From: Xanthomonas sp. XNM01
Lineage (GTDB): Bacteria > Pseudomonadota > Gammaproteobacteria > Xanthomonadales > Xanthomonadaceae
Length of the DNA stretch: 64,000 nucleotides
Assembly (NCBI RefSeq): GCF_014851915.1
Contig: NZ_JACVAP010000006.1
Location: 1-64,000, forward strand
Reading direction: 5' to 3'
Shown here: piece after piece, positions 19,537 to 28,252 of the stretch
Layout of the letters: every line of letters begins with the position of its first letter
Numbering within the stretch: the stretch's first letter is position 1
Translations under genes and position numbers: made by a program
The notes under the pieces: model-generated
What the model was told of the DNA's origin: nothing
Database searches by the model: none
Seen by the model: only the letters and a program-made list of their open reading frames with translations

Positions 19537-19878
19537 CTAGTGCTCGGCCTTGTCGCGGTTCCAGCCGCGGTGCCGGATGTCCAGGCGCAGGCTGTAGAGC
19601 GCGGTGAAGGCCGGGAACAGGTTCTGCAGCACGCCCACCGAGTCCTGCTTGGCCGAGAACAGGAAGTAGCTCAACGTCATCAGGCTGCCGACCACGCTCA
19701 TGTACCAGAACAGGCGCGGGATCACCGGCTTTCCGGCGCGCCGCGAGGCGATGAACTGCACCAGCCAGCGGCCGCCGAACATCAGCGCGCCGGTGTAGCC
19801 GATCAGCTTCCAGCCGGTGACGTGCAGGCCGGTCCAGTACAGCCACTCGATCGGCTGGTCGAGCCAGTGCAGCTCCAT
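19537..19878 (-). CDS. Lipid-A-disaccharide synthase N-terminal-domain membrane protein
   Basis: 113 aa, LAB_N family (PF07578), with about three membrane segments. Motifs WKLIGYTGALMFGGRWLVQF and PRLFWYMSVVGSLMTLSYFL are typical. These small proteins resemble only the N-terminal extension of some LpxB enzymes, not their catalytic part, and usually sit next to a GT2 polyprenyl-phosphate glycosyltransferase. Here its start is 1 nt from the GT2 stop, so they form one unit. Role probably in membrane lipid-linked sugar synthesis or flipping (inferred). Confidence 0.85.
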   Translation of the reverse strand: MELHWLDQPIEWLYWTGLHVTGWKLIGYTGALMFGGRWLVQFIASRRAGKPVIPRLFWYMSVVGSLMTLSYFLFSAKQDSVGVLQNLFPAFTALYSLRLDIRHRGWNRDKAEH

Positions 19879-19879
19879 C

Positions 19880-20602
19880 TCAGACCTCCTCGACCGCGGT
19901 GCGCCTGCTGCGCGCGATCAGCCAGGCCACCCCGCGCAGGTCGCGGATGCCGACCAGCGCGCGGTTGAGGTTGTTGTACTTGGACACGCCGGCGGTGCGG
20001 TGGCGGTGGTTGACCGGCACGCTGACGGTCTTCCAGCCGGCGCGCTGCATCAACGCCGGCAGGTAGCGGTGCATGTGGTCGAAGTAAGGCAGGTCGAGGA
20101 AGGCGGCGCGCTCGAACAGCTTGATCCCGCAGCCGGTATCGGGGGTGTCGTCGTGCAGCATCCGCGCGCGGATCGCGTTGGCCCAGCGGCTGGCCCAGCG
20201 CTTGCTGCCGCTGTCGCGGCGCTCGACCCGCCAGCCGGCGAACAGCCGCACCTGCGGATCGGCGGCGGCGCGCGCGGCGAGCAGCGTCGGGATGTCGGCC
20301 GGGTCGTTCTGGCCATCGCCGTCCAGGGTCGCGATCCACGGCGCGCGCGCGGCCTTGACGCCGGTGCGCACCGCCGTGCTCTGGCCGCTCTGGGTGACGT
20401 GGTGCAGCACGCGCAGCTCGGGCGTGGATGCCTTCAGCGACCGCAGCACGGCCAGGGTGTCGTCGCGCGAATGGTCGTCGACGTAGACGATCTCGAACGG
20501 CAGCCGCCCGCGCAGCGCGGCGACGATCTCGCCCACCAGCGGCGGCACGTTGTCGCGTTCGTTGAAGACCGGGACGACGACGGACAGGAGAGGTTCGGTC
20601 AT
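19880..20602 (-). CDS. GT2 glycosyltransferase (dolichol/undecaprenyl-phosphate sugar synthase type)
   Basis: 240 aa. MTEPLLSVVVPVFNERDNV, YVDDHSRDDT and the DxD-like ATLDGDGQND are the classic GT2 (DPM1/ArnC-like) motifs; RYLPALMQRAGW and HRHRTAGVSKY are the usual acceptor-side motifs. It lacks C-terminal membrane helices, so the adjacent LAB_N protein may anchor it. Between it and the epimerase are 41 nt. It likely moves a sugar from a nucleotide sugar to polyprenyl phosphate at the inner membrane. Galacturonic acid is a reasonable guess, given the neighbour. Confidence 0.88.
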   Translation of the reverse strand: MTEPLLSVVVPVFNERDNVPPLVGEIVAALRGRLPFEIVYVDDHSRDDTLAVLRSLKASTPELRVLHHVTQSGQSTAVRTGVKAARAPWIATLDGDGQNDPADIPTLLAARAAADPQVRLFAGWRVERRDSGSKRWASRWANAIRARMLHDDTPDTGCGIKLFERAAFLDLPYFDHMHRYLPALMQRAGWKTVSVPVNHRHRTAGVSKYNNLNRALVGIRDLRGVAWLIARSRRTAVEEV

Positions 20603-20643
20603 GGCGTCCTGCTCTGGGTGGGGCGTGCGGGATGTGGAGCTGT

Positions 20644-21609
20644 TCAGGCGCGCTCGCCGAAGTAGTCGCGGCACCAGTGCACCACCGGTGGCAGACCGGT
20701 GTCGATCGGAGTGCGCGGCTCGAAGCCGAACGCGGCGTGGGCACGGCGCGTGTCGGCCATCGTCTCGATCATGTCGCCCGGCTGCAGCGGGCGGTGGATC
20801 CGCTGCGCGGGACGTCCGGCAGCCTGTTCGATCACGTCGATGAAGCGCTCCAGTTCGACCGGGGTGTGGTTGCCCAGGTTGAACACCTGGTGCGGAACCG
20901 CCTCGGCAGAGGGCGTGTCCAGCGCGCCGAGGATGCCAGCGACGATGTCGGAAACATGTGTGAAGTCGCGGCGCATGCGGCCCTGGTTGAACACCTCGAT
21001 CGGGCGCCCGGCCAGGATCGCGCGCGCGAACAGCAGCGGCGCCATGTCCGGCCGGCCCCATGGCCCGTAGACGGTGAAGAAGCGCAGACCCGTGGCGTGC
21101 AGGCCGTACAGCTGCGCGTAGCTGTAGGCGAGCAGTTCGTTGGCGGCCTTGGTCGCCGCGTACAGCGAGCGGGGCTTGTCGACGCGCTGGTCCTCGGAGA
21201 ACGGCGGGGTGGCCGAATCGCCGTACACCGAACTGCTCGACGCGTAGACCAGGTGCCCGACGCCGCCGTGCCGGCACAGTTCGAGCAGGTTGACGAAGCC
21301 GACCAGGTTGCTCTGCACGTACGCATGCGGGTTCTGCAGCGAGTAGCGCACGCCGGCCTGCGCGGCCAGGTGCAGCACCCGTGCCGGGCGGTGGCGGTCG
21401 AACAGCGCGGCCAGGCCGTCGCGGTCGACCAGGTCCAGCTCGGCGATCTCCACGTCCGGGCAGAGCGCGGCGACCCGGTCGCGCTTGAGCGCCGGGTCGT
21501 AGTAGTCGTTGAAGCTGTCCAGTCCGACGACCGGCAGGCCGGCATCGCGCAGCGCGCGGCAGGCGTGGGCACCGATGAAGCCGGCAGCGCCGGTGACGAC
21601 GATGGTCAT
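20644..21609 (-). CDS. NAD-dependent epimerase, probable UDP-glucuronate 4-epimerase
   Basis: 321 aa extended SDR enzyme. NAD motif GAAGFIG (7-13), catalytic Y150-x3-K154 (YAATKAANE) and Ser in YASSSSVYG. FNDYYDPALKRDR near residue 33 is the signature of UDP-glucuronate 4-epimerases (CapI/GAE), where the Arg binds the carboxylate. It would convert UDP-GlcA to UDP-GalA in the cytoplasm. It is the first of three genes (epimerase, GT2, LAB_N) on the minus strand, consistent with making a lipid-linked galacturonic acid for LPS. Other UDP-sugar 4-epimerase activity is possible. Confidence 0.87.
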   Translation of the reverse strand: MTIVVTGAAGFIGAHACRALRDAGLPVVGLDSFNDYYDPALKRDRVAALCPDVEIAELDLVDRDGLAALFDRHRPARVLHLAAQAGVRYSLQNPHAYVQSNLVGFVNLLELCRHGGVGHLVYASSSSVYGDSATPPFSEDQRVDKPRSLYAATKAANELLAYSYAQLYGLHATGLRFFTVYGPWGRPDMAPLLFARAILAGRPIEVFNQGRMRRDFTHVSDIVAGILGALDTPSAEAVPHQVFNLGNHTPVELERFIDVIEQAAGRPAQRIHRPLQPGDMIETMADTRRAHAAFGFEPRTPIDTGLPPVVHWCRDYFGERA

Positions 21610-21667
21610 GGGACAACCCGGTTGGGATGCACCCGATGGTGCCGGAGCAGATTAAACGGAACCTGCA

Positions 21668-21686
21668 CGCGCGGCCATGCCGCGCG
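21668..21686 (-). terminator. Hairpin after parB
   Basis: CGCGCGG and CCGCGCG form a 7-bp stem with a CCATG loop, 2 nt beyond the parB stop. No T-tract follows, so it may be only a transcript-stabilising or weak termination hairpin. Confidence 0.35.
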
Positions 21687-21688
21687 GA

Positions 21689-22615
21689 TCAGCCCTGGCG
21701 GTTGCGCAGCCGCTCGAGCACGCCGTCCAGCGTGTCCAGGTCGGTGTAGTGGATCACCAGCTTGCCCTTGCCGCCGCGCCCATGGGCGATGTCGACGCGG
21801 GTGCCGAGCGATTCGGCCAGCTCGGTCTCCAGCGAAGCGATGTCCGGCTGCTGGGCGGCGCGGCCCGGACGGGCGCGCTTGTGCCCGCTCACCGGCACCT
21901 TGCCGGCGGCGAACTGCTGCGCGCGGTGCTCGACCTCGCGCACCGACCAGCCCTGGTCGGCAGCGTCGGCCGCCAGCTTGCTGGCCAGTTCCGGCGACAG
22001 CGTCAGCAGCGCACGGGCGTGCCCCATCTCCAGCCGGCGCGCCTCGACCAGCGCGCGGATCGCCGGCGGCAGGTCGAGCAGGCGCAGCAGGTTGGACACC
22101 GCCGCGCGCGAGCGGCCGACCGCGGCGGCGGCCTCGGCGTGGGTCAGCGAGAATTCGTCGATCAGCCGCTGCAGCGCCTGCGCCTCTTCCAGCGGATTGA
22201 GGTCCTCGCGCTGGATGTTCTCGATCAGCGCCATCGCGATGACGGTGCGGTCGTCCAGCTCGCGCAGGACCACCGGCACTTCGACCAGGCCGGCCAGCTG
22301 CGAGGCGCGCCAGCGGCGTTCGCCGGCGACGATCTCGTACTGGTCCGGGCCGAGCTGGCGGACCACGATGGGCTGGATCACGCCCTGCGCCTGGATCGAG
22401 GCGGACAGCTCCTCGAGTTTGTCCGGATCCATGTCGCGGCGCGGCTGGTACTTGCCCGGCTGCAGCAGGCCGACCGGAATCGTGCGCAGCACGTCGCCCG
22501 GCTGCGGCGTTTCGACCGTCACCGCCGGGCCTGCGACGTCACCGGCGCCGGCGCCCTTCGGGCCGAGCAGGGCTTCCAGGCCGCGGCCGAGGCCGCGCTT
22601 CTTGGCGGTGCTCAT
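21689..22615 (-). CDS. parB: Chromosome-partitioning protein ParB
   Basis: 308 aa. The N-terminal KKRGLGRGLEALLG is the usual ParB start. The ParB/Srx nuclease-like domain follows (~40-135) with LLQPGKYQPRR, GVIQPIVVRQ, the CTP-binding AGERRWRAS box and ENIQREDLNPLEEA. A helix-turn-helix (~145-200, THAEAAAAVGRSRAAVSNLLRLL) comes next, and the dimerisation domain is at the end. It binds parS sites near oriC. Its ATG overlaps the parA stop (ATGA). Confidence 0.96.
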   Translation of the reverse strand: MSTAKKRGLGRGLEALLGPKGAGAGDVAGPAVTVETPQPGDVLRTIPVGLLQPGKYQPRRDMDPDKLEELSASIQAQGVIQPIVVRQLGPDQYEIVAGERRWRASQLAGLVEVPVVLRELDDRTVIAMALIENIQREDLNPLEEAQALQRLIDEFSLTHAEAAAAVGRSRAAVSNLLRLLDLPPAIRALVEARRLEMGHARALLTLSPELASKLAADAADQGWSVREVEHRAQQFAAGKVPVSGHKRARPGRAAQQPDIASLETELAESLGTRVDIAHGRGGKGKLVIHYTDLDTLDGVLERLRNRQG

Positions 22616-23430
22616 GCGCCGGCCTCCATGTCGTACTGCGGGACCGGCACGGCGGCCGGGCGCTGGCGCTCCTGCTGGCGGCGGATGACCTCGCCGGCCA
22701 GGCCCAGGTAGGCCACGCCGCCGCGCGAGGCGGCGTCGTAGCCGACGATGCTCTGGCCGTGGCTGGGCGCCTCGGCCAGGCGCACGTTGCGCGGCACGAT
22801 GGTGCGGAACACGCGGTCGCCGAAGTACTCGGTCAGCTGCGCCGACACGGCGTTGGCCAGGTTGTTGCGGATGTCGAACATCGTGCGCAGCACGCCTTCG
22901 ATCTCCAGCGCCGGATTGAGCTGCTGGCGCAGCGCCTCGATCGTGTCGACCAGCGCGGTCAGGCCTTCCAGTGCGTAGTACTCGCACTGCATCGGTACGA
23001 TCACCGAATCGGCGGCGGCCAGCGCGTTCAGGGTCAGCAGCGACAGCGCGGGCGGGCAGTCGATGATGATGAAGTCGTAGTCGCCGCGCAGCGGCTCCAG
23101 CGCGGTCTTCAGCCGCTGCTCGCGGCCGCTGACTTCCATCAGCTGGATCTCGGCCGCGGTCAGCTCGATGTTGCCCGGCAGCAGGTCGAACTCCTCGGGC
23201 GCCCTGACCACGGCCGCGCGCGCCTCGACCTCGCCCAGCAGCACGTCGCAGCTGGAGGCTTCCAGCTCGCGCTTGTCGATGCCGCTGCCCATGGTGGCGT
23301 TGCCCTGGGCGTCCAGGTCCACCAGCAGCACGCGCATGGGCGCGCGTGCCAGCGCGGCGGCCAGGTTCACGGCTGTCGTGGTCTTGCCGACGCCGCCCTT
23401 CTGGTTGGCGATGGCGATGATGCGGGCCAT
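22612..23430 (-). CDS. parA: Chromosome-partitioning ATPase ParA (Soj)
   Basis: 272 aa. Deviant Walker A KGGVGKTT (11-18), Walker A' LVDLDAQGNATMG and Walker B DFIIIDCPPALS. Cytoplasmic ATPase that moves ParB-parS complexes. It lies in the conserved rsmG-parA-parB block, which is close to the replication origin in most proteobacteria. A CATAAT -10-like box ~45 nt upstream of the ATG and a GAGG site suggest its own promoter after rsmG. Confidence 0.97.
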   Translation of the reverse strand: MARIIAIANQKGGVGKTTTAVNLAAALARAPMRVLLVDLDAQGNATMGSGIDKRELEASSCDVLLGEVEARAAVVRAPEEFDLLPGNIELTAAEIQLMEVSGREQRLKTALEPLRGDYDFIIIDCPPALSLLTLNALAAADSVIVPMQCEYYALEGLTALVDTIEALRQQLNPALEIEGVLRTMFDIRNNLANAVSAQLTEYFGDRVFRTIVPRNVRLAEAPSHGQSIVGYDAASRGGVAYLGLAGEVIRRQQERQRPAAVPVPQYDMEAGA

Positions 23431-23487
23431 GCGGGAGCTGCCTCGAAGAGGGACGCCTAGGGTCCGGAACGGGCCATTATGCGTCTT

Positions 23488-24126
23488 TCACGCCGCCCGG
23501 CCCACCTCGACCAGATGGCGCTCGGCGTCCAGCCCCGGCACGGTCAGCGGATGCACCGCCACCGCGGTCCAGCCGGCCGGCAGGGCGGCGATCTCCTCGG
23601 CCGGATGCATGCCCTTCATCGCCAGCAGGCGCCCGTGCGGGGCCAGCAGGTGGCCGCCGACGTCCAGGATGCCGGCCAGGGTGTCCAGCGCGCGCGCGGT
23701 GATCTGGGCGTAGGCGCCGGGTTCGTCCACCGCCTCGGCACGCGACTCGGCCACCCGCGCGTTGCCCAGCTTCAGCTGGCGCACCGACTCGCGCAGGAAG
23801 CGCGCCTTCTTGCCGTTGCTCTCCACCAGGGTCACCCGCAGGTCCGGGCGGACGATGGCCAGCGGAATCCCGGGCAGGCCCGGGCCGGTGCCCAGGTCGG
23901 CCAGCGCGCCGGGCTGCACGTAGGCATGCATGGCCAGCGAGTCGAGCAGGTGCCGGGTGACCATCTCGTCCGGGTCGCGGATCGCGGTCAGGTTGTAGGT
24001 GCGGTTCCAGCGCAGCAGCAGCGCGAGGTAATCGAGCAGCGGGCCGGCCAGGGCCGGATCCAGCTGCAGTGCGGCCAGCCCCTGGTCGAGGCGCTGGCGG
24101 ACCGAATCGGAAAGGGGAGCGTCCAT
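23488..24126 (-). CDS. rsmG: 16S rRNA (guanine-527-N7) methyltransferase RsmG (GidB)
   Basis: 212 aa, normal length. SAM-binding [27 protein letters not shown] and SRAEA are typical of Rsm[21 protein letters not shown] is the conserved N-terminal family block. It methylates G527 of 16S rRNA. ATG 24126 begins the family-typical N-terminus; longer in-frame readings upstream are not conserved-looking. A GATAAT box 7 nt before the ATG predicts a leaderless message. It is 57 nt upstream of parA. Confidence 0.96.
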   Translation of the reverse strand: MDAPLSDSVRQRLDQGLAALQLDPALAGPLLDYLALLLRWNRTYNLTAIRDPDEMVTRHLLDSLAMHAYVQPGALADLGTGPGLPGIPLAIVRPDLRVTLVESNGKKARFLRESVRQLKLGNARVAESRAEAVDEPGAYAQITARALDTLAGILDVGGHLLAPHGRLLAMKGMHPAEEIAALPAGWTAVAVHPLTVPGLDAERHLVEVGRAA

Positions 24127-24133
24127 GCCGGCG

Positions 24134-24139
24134 ATTATC
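24134..24139 (-). promoter_or_regulatory. -10 box giving a leaderless rsmG transcript
   Basis: GATAAT on the minus strand (5 of 6 to consensus) lies 7 nt before the rsmG ATG, placing the predicted start of transcription at the start codon. Confidence 0.45.
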
Positions 24140-24423
24140 GCCGATGCGGATGCCGGTCGGTCCGGTGCGGGCTGGTTCCGATCACAGCCGGCATGCAGGA
24201 AGACGGGGCGTCGTCCGCGGCCCTGCCATCGGTCGCCGCGCAGGCGACGGTTCGCGCATCGCTTCTGGCACGGCGGCGCGTCGGTTCCGGTCGCCCACGG
24301 GAGCCGGTGGCCGGCCCTGCGGAGCGCGGACGCGACCGCGGAGTCAGCCCATGCCGCCAGCCGGGTCGGGTGCCTGGTGCGTGATGCCCGTCCGCGTCTG
24401 CCATGCACCGCAACCGATGCCGC

Positions 24424-25029
24424 TTACAGCGGATGCCAGGCCAGCGCGGCGCGATAGCCGGCGTCGGGCGACCATTCGTGCAACTGCCAGTCGCCGGGGC
24501 GGCCCAGGGCCGGGTCGCAGGTCTCCAGCCGCAGCGGCGCATCGGCGCCGGCGTGCTCGGGAACGAAGCGCAGCCGCTCCAGGCCGAAGGCGATGCCACG
24601 GCCGTGCGCCTTCAACACCGCTTCCTTCGCGCACCACAGGCGGACGAAGGCTTCGCCCTGCAGCGACGGATCGAGCGCGTCCAGGCGGTCGGCCTCCTGC
24701 GGGTCGAAGAAGCGTCGTGCCAGTTCGAGCGAGCGCGGTCGCGACCGCAGGCGTTCCAAGTCCACGCCCAGGCGGACGTCACGCCCGCAGGCCAGCAGCA
24801 GCAGCTCGCCGCTGTGGCTCCAGCTGGCATCGCGGTCGGCGAACGGCGCCTGCAGGCGGGGCCGGCCGTGCGCATCGCGGACCAGGGGCAGCGCGGCGTC
24901 CTCGACCGCCAGCCAGCGCCCGAGCAGGCCGCGGACCTGGGGTTCGCCGCGCAGTCCGTGCCGGTGCGGCAGCCGCTGCACCTGGACCGGGCCGAAGCGC
25001 CACTGCACCGGGTCGCCGGACCCGTTCAA
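24424..25029 (-). CDS. 4'-phosphopantetheinyl transferase superfamily protein
   Basis: 201 aa, the size of Sfp-type enzymes. The two family motifs are present: LGVDLE (87-92) with Mg-binding Asp and Glu, and WCAKEAVLKAHGRGI (from W132) with the conserved KExxxK. SWSHSGELLLLA (69-80) matches the third motif. It attaches phosphopantetheine from CoA to carrier proteins of fatty acid, polyketide or peptide synthases. The window holds no synthase, so its carrier is elsewhere. It is separated by ~300 nt of empty sequence from rsmG. Confidence 0.9.
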   Translation of the reverse strand: MNGSGDPVQWRFGPVQVQRLPHRHGLRGEPQVRGLLGRWLAVEDAALPLVRDAHGRPRLQAPFADRDASWSHSGELLLLACGRDVRLGVDLERLRSRPRSLELARRFFDPQEADRLDALDPSLQGEAFVRLWCAKEAVLKAHGRGIAFGLERLRFVPEHAGADAPLRLETCDPALGRPGDWQLHEWSPDAGYRAALAWHPL

Positions 25030-25143
25030 CGCCGCGTCTCCTGCAGGCGGACGCTATACGGCCGCTTCACGGGCCGGCGCGTCTGATGGCGGCGTCCACC
25101 CTGGTTGCAGGGGTGCATTTCCCCGAGAGAGGAGGCAGACGGA

Positions 25144-25395
25144 ATGGGCATCATCATCTGGTTGATCGTGGGCGGTATCGTCGGCTGGCTCGCCAGCCTC
25201 ATCATGCGCCGCGACGCGCAGCAGGGCATCCTGCTCAACATCGTGGTCGGCATCGTCGGCGCGCTGATCGCCGGCTGGCTGTTCGGTGGCGGCATCAACG
25301 AGGCCATCACCATCCGCACCTTCCTGTTCTCGCTGATCGGTGCGGTGATCCTGCTGGCGATCGTCAACCTGTTCACGCGCGGTCGCGCGCGCTGA
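25144..25395 (+). CDS. GlsB/YeaQ/YmgE-family small membrane protein
   Basis: 83 aa with three membrane segments: MGIIIWLIVGGIVGWLAS, a middle segment and a C-terminal helix ending in RGRAR. The GWLASLIMRRDAQQG loop and the IVGALIAGWLF helix match the transglycosylase-associated/YeaQ family, often stress induced. ATG 25144 has AGGAGG ~10 nt upstream; the longer in-frame start at 25105 adds a polar leader and is unlikely. It is convergent with xthA across a terminator. Confidence 0.92.
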   Translation: MGIIIWLIVGGIVGWLASLIMRRDAQQGILLNIVVGIVGALIAGWLFGGGINEAITIRTFLFSLIGAVILLAIVNLFTRGRAR

Positions 25396-25415
25396 GGCAG
25401 GTGCAACGGGCAAGG

Positions 25416-25446
25416 GGAAGGGCCCGGCTCCGGCCGGGCTTTTCCT
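25416..25446. terminator. Bidirectional intrinsic terminator
   Basis: GCCCGGC and GCCGGGC pair around a short loop, followed by TTTTCC on the plus strand; AAGGGGAA before the stem gives a T-rich tail on the minus strand too. It lies between the convergent GlsB-type gene and xthA. Confidence 0.8.
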
Positions 25447-25455
25447 TGTCCGGAG

Positions 25456-26226
25456 TCAGGCGCCCAGCTCGATCCACGCCGGCGCATGGTCGCTGGGACG
25501 CTCCCAGGTGCGCGGCTCGCGGTCGATGCCGGCCGCCACCACGCGCCCGCGCAGCGCGTCCGACACCAGGGTCAGATCGATGCGCAGGCCGAGGTTGCGA
25601 CGGAAGCCGGCCTGGCGGTAATCCCACCAGCTGAACACGCCGGCGTCCTCGTGGAACAGGCGGAAGCCATCGTGCAGGCCGAGCGCGAGCAACGCCTTCA
25701 GCGCGTCGCGCTCGGGCGTCGAGGTCAGGATGTGGCTGTCGTTCCACACCTCGGGATCGTGCACGTCGCGCGCATCCGGGGCGATGTTGAAGTCGCCCAG
25801 CACCACCAGCCGCGGATGCCGGTCGGCCTCGTCGGCCAGCCAGCGCTGCACCGCGGCCAGCCACTCCAGCTTGAACGCGTACTTGTCGGTGCCGACGTCC
25901 TGGCCATTGACCACGTACAGGTTGACGATGCGCACGTCGCCGATGGTCGCGGCGATCGCGCGCTTGTGTTCGTGCTCGTAGCCGGGCACGCCGATCTGCA
26001 CGTCGCGCGGCTCCTCGCGCGAGAGGATCGCCACGCCGTTGTAGGTCTTCTGGCCGGAGAACACGCTGCGGTAGCCCAGCGCGGCGATCGCCGCATCGGG
26101 GAACTTGTGGTCTTCCAGCTTGGTTTCCTGGATGCCGACCACGTCCGGGCCGAAATCCTGCAGCCATTGCAGCAGGTGCGGCAGGCGCACGTTGAGGGAG
26201 TTGACGTTCCAGCTGGCGATTTTCAT
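25456..26226 (-). CDS. xthA: Exodeoxyribonuclease III
   Basis: 256 aa, normal length for ExoIII/AP endonuclease family 1. Family blocks: MKIASWNVNSLNVR, VGIQETKL (metal-binding Glu), VVLGDFNIAP, RIDLTLVS and SDHAP (catalytic His). It cuts abasic sites and degrades 3' ends in base excision repair. Start ATG 26226 is the conserved N-terminus. A TAGAAT box 7 nt upstream predicts a leaderless mRNA. Confidence 0.96.
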   Translation of the reverse strand: MKIASWNVNSLNVRLPHLLQWLQDFGPDVVGIQETKLEDHKFPDAAIAALGYRSVFSGQKTYNGVAILSREEPRDVQIGVPGYEHEHKRAIAATIGDVRIVNLYVVNGQDVGTDKYAFKLEWLAAVQRWLADEADRHPRLVVLGDFNIAPDARDVHDPEVWNDSHILTSTPERDALKALLALGLHDGFRLFHEDAGVFSWWDYRQAGFRRNLGLRIDLTLVSDALRGRVVAAGIDREPRTWERPSDHAPAWIELGA

Positions 26227-26233
26227 GACGCGG

Positions 26234-26239
26234 ATTCTA
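26234..26239 (-). promoter_or_regulatory. -10 box giving a leaderless xthA transcript
   Basis: TAGAAT on the minus strand is separated by 7 nt from the xthA ATG. No obvious -35 is seen. Confidence 0.45.
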
Positions 26240-26282
26240 GGCGAGGACGGCCGCGCGGGGCAGGTCTCCGGCCCCGGCCCCG

Positions 26283-26753
26283 TCACTCGCGGTCCACGTC
26301 CACGCGGATGTGCGGGAAGTGTGCGGCCAGGTCGCGGGCCCATTGCGTGGCGTCGTAGGGAACGCCGCGTTCGGAAGGAAAGTGCAGCAGCGTGCCGTCC
26401 GCGCGGTACATGAAGATCAGGTCCGCGCTGTCCTCGGGGCGCCGCACTTCGATCCGTGCGACCTCGCCCGGGCCGACCGCGTCGTCCCACCACCACAGCG
26501 TGCGTGCGGCCAGATCCAGGCGGCTGCCCCATCGGCGTGCATGCACCAGCATCGCCAGCGCGCAGAAGAACAGGACGATGCCCATCCCGAACGCGATCGG
26601 GACCAGCCACGGCGCACACTGTCTGCCGCTGGCGTCGCAGTTGCCGGCCGGATCCACGGTCAGGCCGGCATAGGTGAACACCGCGCCGACCAGCAGCATG
26701 CCGTAGACGGTGGGATCGCGGCGGCTGCTGGTGCTCTGTCGGAGTCTGCGCAT
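26283..26753 (-). CDS. Small membrane protein of unknown function
   Basis: 156 aa. Two predicted membrane segments (~17-33 and ~48-68) are followed by a soluble C-terminal domain with W-W-W-D and ELxxIEVRRPEDSADL-like beta strands, resembling DUF3592-type or PH-like small membrane proteins only loosely. It starts 4 nt after the aldehyde dehydrogenase stop, so it is probably cotranscribed with that gene. I cannot assign a function. Confidence 0.6.
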   Translation of the reverse strand: MRRLRQSTSSRRDPTVYGMLLVGAVFTYAGLTVDPAGNCDASGRQCAPWLVPIAFGMGIVLFFCALAMLVHARRWGSRLDLAARTLWWWDDAVGPGEVARIEVRRPEDSADLIFMYRADGTLLHFPSERGVPYDATQWARDLAAHFPHIRVDVDRE

Positions 26754-26757
26754 GGCG

Positions 26758-28155
26758 TCAGCGGATCAGGGCGTCGACGAGCCGGGCGATCCTGCGATAA
26801 GGCGGCTTCAGCAGATCGCTGCCGGCCCATCGCGGTTGCCACAGCACCGGCAGTGCCTTGCTCATCGCGTCGAAGCCGGCGCGACCGTGGTAAGCGCCCA
26901 TGCCGCTGGCGCCGACGCCGCCGAAGGGCAGGGCGTTGATGCCGAAATGCAGCAGCGTGTCGTTGACAGTGACGCCGCCGGCGAGCGTGGCCTGCAGCAG
27001 GCGTTCGACGTCGCTGCGGCTGCGACTGAAGGGATACAGCGCCAGCGGGCGGTCGCGCGCGTTGATGAAATCGATCGCCGACGCCAGCGTGTCGTATCCG
27101 ATCACCGGCAGGATCGGGCCGAAGATTTCCTCCTGCATCACCGCCGCGTCCGGCGCAGGATCCAGCACCACGGTGGGCGCGAACACGCGCTGGCCGGGAT
27201 CGTGGCGGTCGATCAGCCGGATCACCGCATGGCCGCGCGCGCGCGCGTCGTCGAGCAGGCCCTGCAGGCGCGCGAACTGCGCATCGTTGATCACCCGCGT
27301 GTAGTCGACCGCATCGGACAGGTCGCCGTAGCGCGCCCGGGCCTGTGTGCGCAGCGCCTGCACCAGCGCATCGCGGCGTGGCGCATCGACCAGCACGTAA
27401 TCCGGCGCGATGCAGGTCTGCCCACCGTTGAACCACTTGCCCGACGACAGCCGCGCGGCGGCCTGTTCGATCGGGAAATCCGCGCAGACCACCGCGGGCG
27501 ACTTGCCGCCCAGCTCCAGGGTCAACGGCGTCAGGTGGGGTGCGGCGGCGGCCATGACCCTGCGCCCGACCGCGGTCGAGCCGGTGAAGACCAGGTGGTC
27601 CAGCGGCAGGCCGGCGAAGGCGCTGGCCAGGTCGGCTCCGCCGGTGGCCACCGCCACGCGCCCGGGCGGGAACACCTCGGCCAGCAGCGTGCGCAGGAAT
27701 TCGCTCGTGCGCGGCGTGTGCTCGGAGGGCTTGAGGTAGACGTGGTTGCCGGCGGCGATCGCGGTGGCCAGCGGTACCAGTGCCAGGTTGACCGGGTAGT
27801 TCCACGGCGCGATCACCCCGACCACGCCGACCGGCATCGGCCGCAGTTGCGCGCGCGCCGGCCAGAAGCGCCAGCCGACGCCCACGCGGCGTGGCTTCAT
27901 CCAGCCGCGCAGATGCGCGAGCAGGTGGTCGATCTCGCCCAGCACGGTCATGCCGTCGGCGATCAGGCTCTCGGCCCGGACGCGGTGGCCGAAATCGGCG
28001 GCGATGGTGTCGGCCATCTGCGGCAGCCGGGCCTTCAATGCGCTGCGCAGGCGCCTGAGGTCGTCGCGTCGCTGCGCGTGATCGGGTTTGGCGGCCTGCC
28101 AGGCCTGGCGCAGGCGGGACAGGGTCGGGGCGAGGTCGGCGACGGAAGAGTCCAT
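26758..28155 (-). CDS. Aldehyde dehydrogenase, coniferyl-aldehyde dehydrogenase type
   Basis: 465 aa NAD(P)-dependent aldehyde dehydrogenase. Catalytic Cys248 (FNGGQTCIAPDYVLV), Glu214 (LELGGKSP), the IAPWNYPVN cofactor block and FTGSTAVGR are all present. The short length, GQTCIAPDYVL and the C-terminal hydrophobic tail (PPYRRIARLVDALIR) place it with class-3/coniferyl aldehyde dehydrogenases. It oxidises aromatic or fatty aldehydes to acids. It is divergent from the CitE-like gene; ~180 nt separate them, including a dyad. True substrate not shown by sequence. Confidence 0.9.
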   Translation of the reverse strand: MDSSVADLAPTLSRLRQAWQAAKPDHAQRRDDLRRLRSALKARLPQMADTIAADFGHRVRAESLIADGMTVLGEIDHLLAHLRGWMKPRRVGVGWRFWPARAQLRPMPVGVVGVIAPWNYPVNLALVPLATAIAAGNHVYLKPSEHTPRTSEFLRTLLAEVFPPGRVAVATGGADLASAFAGLPLDHLVFTGSTAVGRRVMAAAAPHLTPLTLELGGKSPAVVCADFPIEQAAARLSSGKWFNGGQTCIAPDYVLVDAPRRDALVQALRTQARARYGDLSDAVDYTRVINDAQFARLQGLLDDARARGHAVIRLIDRHDPGQRVFAPTVVLDPAPDAAVMQEEIFGPILPVIGYDTLASAIDFINARDRPLALYPFSRSRSDVERLLQATLAGGVTVNDTLLHFGINALPFGGVGASGMGAYHGRAGFDAMSKALPVLWQPRWAGSDLLKPPYRRIARLVDALIR

Positions 28156-28252
28156 GCGTCGGCAGTGTAGTGCGGCGCCCGGAGCCGGTGGCGGGCGGGT
28201 CCATCGACAGCCATGCAGCCCGGTCCACGGCAGAGCGTCGGGCGCTGCGGAT

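Noticed and set aside
19537-19878. Truncated lpxB
   Set aside because: The 113-aa protein is complete, starts and ends cleanly, and belongs to a known stand-alone LAB_N family.
21689-24126. oriC or parS sites near parAB
   Set aside because: I looked for a TGTTTCACGTGAAACA-like palindrome and DnaA-box clusters in the gaps around rsmG-parA-parB and found none convincing. A genome-wide search would be needed.
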